A DNA stretch of 64,000 nt. It comes from Cristatella mucedo (lineage: Eukaryota > Bryozoa > Phylactolaemata > Cristatellidae). The position numbers were made by a program, and so were the translations under genes. The stretch spans positions 2,639,001 to 2,703,000 of the forward strand of contig WPIO01000002.1 of the NCBI GenBank assembly GCA_009760855.2, read 5' to 3'. Within the stretch, counting starts at the first letter, position 1. Every line of letters starts with the position of its first letter. Below are positions 60,795-64,000 of this stretch, in pieces. The notes beneath the pieces are model-generated. The model saw nothing but the letters and a program-made list of their open reading frames with translations, was not told the DNA's origin and made no database searches.

Positions 60795-61110
60795 ATGTAT
60801 TGAAACGTATCTCCGTCTGTAACTCCACAAAGATTATGTGGGTGCTACGCAGGAAAGGTTTTTATAGCGAACTCAAAGTCTGAGTGGCTTTCAATACTCA
60901 CTCGGTAGCCAACAAACTTCATCTCAATCAACAAAGAAAAAGTTAGGAACAGATGCTGAGTCACGAGAGCAGTTGAGGTAGTGAGTAACATGGAAGTAGC
61001 AGCTCAGGATGGCTGGAAAGAATATGCAATAGTCGGCAGCAGGAGAGTACACGTCGTTGAGTAAGAATTGCTGAAGTAATTTCTTCAGTCTAGGACCAGG
61101 AGCGAAAAAC
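60795..61110 (-). mobile_element. LINE-B 3' end
   Basis: The plus strand starts 'GTAATGTATTGAAACGTATCTCCGTCTGTAACTCCACAAAG'. The reverse-strand frame reads 'PRLKKLLQQFLLNDVYSPAAD' and 'THYLNCSRDSASVPNFFF', diverged from 45061-45294. It is 5'-truncated and abuts a plus-strand LINE-A at about 61150. Confidence 0.85.
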
Positions 61111-61149
61111 CTTATGTCGCCATTACTTTTTACGCTGAGGATGGAACAG

Positions 61150-61430
61150 CTGTGATGCCTGCACCTATTTAGGACAGCATTTGGTGTGTATCCCTGCGAT
61201 TCGTCCTTAATGTGCTTATACGTGCTGACACTGTGCATGCTGCCACTAACCACACTTGCATGCTGACCCTGTGCATGTCACCCCTAACCACGTTATCCAT
61301 GTTGTTTATCAAGCATGATACTACTCACCATTCAATCGCGTTTCCCTTTGCAGCAAATGTAAAGCGCCTAGAAAGAGATTTGAGTTCTCTGAGGGCGCTT
61401 TATCAAGTGTGTTATTATTATTATTATTAG
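61150..61430 (+). mobile_element. LINE-A 3' end with (ATT)n tail
   Basis: 'CACCTATTTAGGACAGCATTTGGTG' to 'AAAGCGCCTAGAAAGAGATTTGAGTTCTCTGAGGGCGCTTTATCAAGTGTGTTATTATT'. It is close in sequence to 31650-31921. Confidence 0.9.
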
Positions 61431-63589
61431 TCAGTAACTACAGTGAACTTTTCACGGACTGATATTTCTTACGTTTCGTGGTACCCTGTTAAGGAGTGAG
61501 TCCCAACAGTAAATCAATAGTGGAATCCGACTACTCATCAGCAGTGCACATGGCCAGAGGAAGTTGCACTTGTCGGAAGCCAGAGCTTCCGGCGGGAAGT
61601 CCAGTCCCCGGTTTCTCTGCTGAAAGTCACCGGCACAGTGTTTAAGAGATAGCGTTTAAGTGTCTCGTAGACAGGGTGATGTCGAAGGTGAGTTGTAGAG
61701 TTTAAAGGCGTCTTGGGTTTGACTGGGATATTTTTTTACCTTACTTTGTTATCTATCCTCGATGGATATTTCGACACAAAGGTAGGTGTCATTCCGCTGC
61801 TGAAAGTTTCCGTTAAGCGAAGCAAATGCTCAGGGGGAAAAGTGCAGCACGGGGGAGGGACAGACAGAGCAGAATCTGCGAGCGCTCGCCATTACCGCAG
61901 GTAATGACGTAATGCCGCAGCTAATGTAATGCACAGGTAATGCCACAGCTGCACCACTGTGAATGCGTTAAAAGTGCGTTCTACATCTCGCAGAGCAAAA
62001 AATTTTGGGATCACTTCGAAAATTACCACAAAGGCCATTTCTACATATTTCCACGGCCCATCTAAATCTCTAAGTCGCCCTGTGTGATTTTCACAGCTTT
62101 TTTTATTGCAAGCGCTATTATAAGTCGCCTTCGGTCTTTATGTAGACGAACGTCTTGGTAGCAGATTGTTCATGTGGCCCGACTAAGCAGTTTGTTTGTA
62201 GTGATAAGAGGTAAAATGTAATGACATTTGAATCGACAAACGGATAGATTGATCTCTGCACGAGTGCATAGCTAAGCGAAAGCAAGGAGGAAGCTGTGGG
62301 CGCGGCAGCTCGGCAGCGCCGTCCTTATTCTGCCGTCAATTCTGCCACTTCTTAATAACCGACCTTTGCTTCTACTTATGCGCTGCTATTTACTTAATTA
62401 GCTGCCTTTCTAACTTACAAATCGCACATGATCTGGGCTGCATGAGGGCAGGCGCTCGTGTTGGCTAGTAGGGAGATGTACATAAAAGAGATAGAAACTA
62501 TATGGAGCTACAGAAATGTAGTTTAAAAGAGAGAGAAATTGTGTGCAGTATCGTGCAGCCATTTTCGTGCTCCTTATTTTAAATGAGGTCTTTCTTGGTG
62601 GATCTAGTAGTTTAGTCAAATAGACCGCCGTCAAAAAGATCGTGGATTTTATGTTGAAGTTTTCGTGGACGACTTTAAGCATGGGAACAGGTTATCATGC
62701 TCGGCCTAAAAATCAGGCTGACGGGCGAGCGCAGCTTTGATTGGCCATCGACGCTCTGCAGCTCAGTGAGATACCGGCTTCCTCCGCTTTCGGAACGCCT
62801 CTCCACGTGCCTGGGTACCACCAGGTGCCTCTGGACTAGGCCTTAGTTCGGAGAGAGAGGGAGAGAGAGAGAGACAGACAGACAGACAGAGCTGACTTAT
62901 GATAACTAGTGGTGTTTCTATAAGCAAGAGCCTGTATTTAACAGATCGGACGGTTTGCGCGGGACTTTCTCGTTACTGCTCGTTAAGAATACAATCTTAA
63001 GTTTTGCGGGACACGCCTCCCTGCCATATGATACGAGCCCAATGATACGAGCCTTTATGGCAGACTGGACTGCTAAGCTCGTCTACCTCAGGTACTCGGT
63101 CTATAAGAAGTGGGATATTTACTGAGAAAAGATACTTTTTTAAATTGTTGGACTTGCAAACTTTGAAGGCACACGAAGTTATCTCCAACACTCCGAAGAT
63201 CATCCTCCTTACCGACAGATATAGCCATCATTTACTAAAAATCTGTGCATGCAACGCCATTTTTTGGAACTTGGTCGGCAGCTGTTAACAGCGTGTATCA
63301 ACTTTATTGCGACTACTAGTTCAGCAGTAAAGACGAAAAACCTGCCACTCGGTGGCTTGGATTAAGAAAAGGTCATCCGGCCATCGACGCCATGCAAGGA
63401 TATGACTTACATTTGACGCTTCCGTTCGCAATGTCCCCGACTTCTTGACTGTGTCCACAAGGTCATTTACTGGGAACGAAGTTGGATATGGATTAATTAG
63501 CTAATTAGTAGATGAGGATAGAAAAGGCTTCAAAGCTTTGCAGAAGAGCAGCCGCTAGGGAGAATGTAGGGTTCCTAAACTGTAATGCC
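61431..63589. other. No recognised gene
   Basis: About 2.1 kb of intergenic sequence. Contents noticed: a short stretch rich in GTAATG(C/A) near 61895-61950, and a GAGA/GACA simple repeat at about 62852-62890. Frames up to 90 codons are unsupported. Confidence 0.4.
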
Positions 63590-63728
63590 GAGCTGGTTGG
63601 CCCAGTGGTTAAGGTGCTCGCCCCAACCAAGGCCTGACCGAGGTCGTGGGCTCGAGCCCCCTGGCACATGTGAAGCGCCTGAATACAGATTAATTCTCTT
63701 GGAGCCCTATACCAAATGAATTGTATTC
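63590..63728 (+). mobile_element. SINE-1 copy
   Basis: 'AGCTGGTTGGCCCAGTGGTTAAGGTGCTCGCCCCAACC' (A box TGGCCCAGTGG), B box GGCTCGAGCCC, then 'CTGGCACATGTGAAGCGCCTGAATACAGATTAATTCTCTTGGAGCCCTATACCAAATGAATTGTATT'. It is full length. Confidence 0.88.
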
Positions 63729-64000
63729 TAGTTAGCATATGAGGTATATTCGTAAGAAGACAACAGCCTGAAGTACAGCTTTTAGCAGTAGCTCTATAGA
63801 CTCTACGAGTACTGGACAAAGCCATGGCGTTTATTAAACTGATTGGTACAAAATCTGCTATAAAACTTTTTTGAAGATTTACAATTTCAATGACAACTCA
63901 TTCCGCCGGGGCAGTAACTGTCCTCTGAGGCCATTGAGGGGTGCAACGGGCTGGGGGGGGGGTTACGAAAACTCGCTGACACTGAATCAAGTCGAAAACG

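Overview
This is a eukaryotic window from an animal (bilaterian) genome. It has spliced genes with GT-AG introns, metazoan protein families, abundant 5'-truncated non-LTR retrotransposons (LINEs), tRNA-derived SINEs, a short hAT transposon and many long microsatellites. I cannot fix the species. Repeat content and gene structure suit an invertebrate, perhaps a lophotrochozoan, but that is a guess. Nothing looks prokaryotic or viral.

Three protein-coding genes are well supported. (1) An intronless beta-1,3-galactosyltransferase-like (GT31) gene lies at 2236-3402 (+). (2) A NEDD1 gene (gamma-tubulin-ring-complex targeting WD40 protein) runs 43912 to 34545 on the minus strand. I rebuilt it as 11 exons in consistent phase, coding 842 residues. 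(3) An MBD4 gene (methyl-CpG-binding domain plus thymine DNA glycosylase) runs 44439 to 58370 on the plus strand. I rebuilt it as 8 exons coding 450 residues, with the catalytic Asp conserved. NEDD1 and MBD4 are head to head, with 526 bp between start codons, which suggests a shared promoter region. A possible fourth gene, unrecognised, is hinted at by minus-strand exon-like stretches between about 15.2 and 17.0 kb.

Layout: 1-2.2 kb holds a LINE-A relic; 2.2-3.4 kb the glycosyltransferase; 4.3-6.5 kb a diverged tandem satellite of about 165 bp; 7-11.7 kb a cluster of LINE-A and LINE-B copies; 11.7-34 kb is mostly intergenic, with SINEs, a SPIN-like hAT element, TC/GT microsatellites and LINE copies at 21.9-28.4 and 31.0-31.9 kb; 34.5-43.9 kb NEDD1; 44.4-58.4 kb MBD4; 58.4-64 kb more LINE and SINE copies. 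The names LINE-A, LINE-B, SINE-1 and SINE-2 are mine, for families defined only by comparing copies inside this window.

The most interesting observations are: the intact MBD4 with an intron holding about 75 CTG triplets that splits the methyl-CpG-binding domain; a SINE family whose 3' tail matches the 3' end of LINE-A, implying a SINE/LINE mobilisation pair; a SPIN-like hAT miniature element with a near-perfect 8-bp target duplication; a second tRNA-derived SINE family; and a roughly nucleosome-length satellite. No defence system, CRISPR array or prokaryote-type operon is present.
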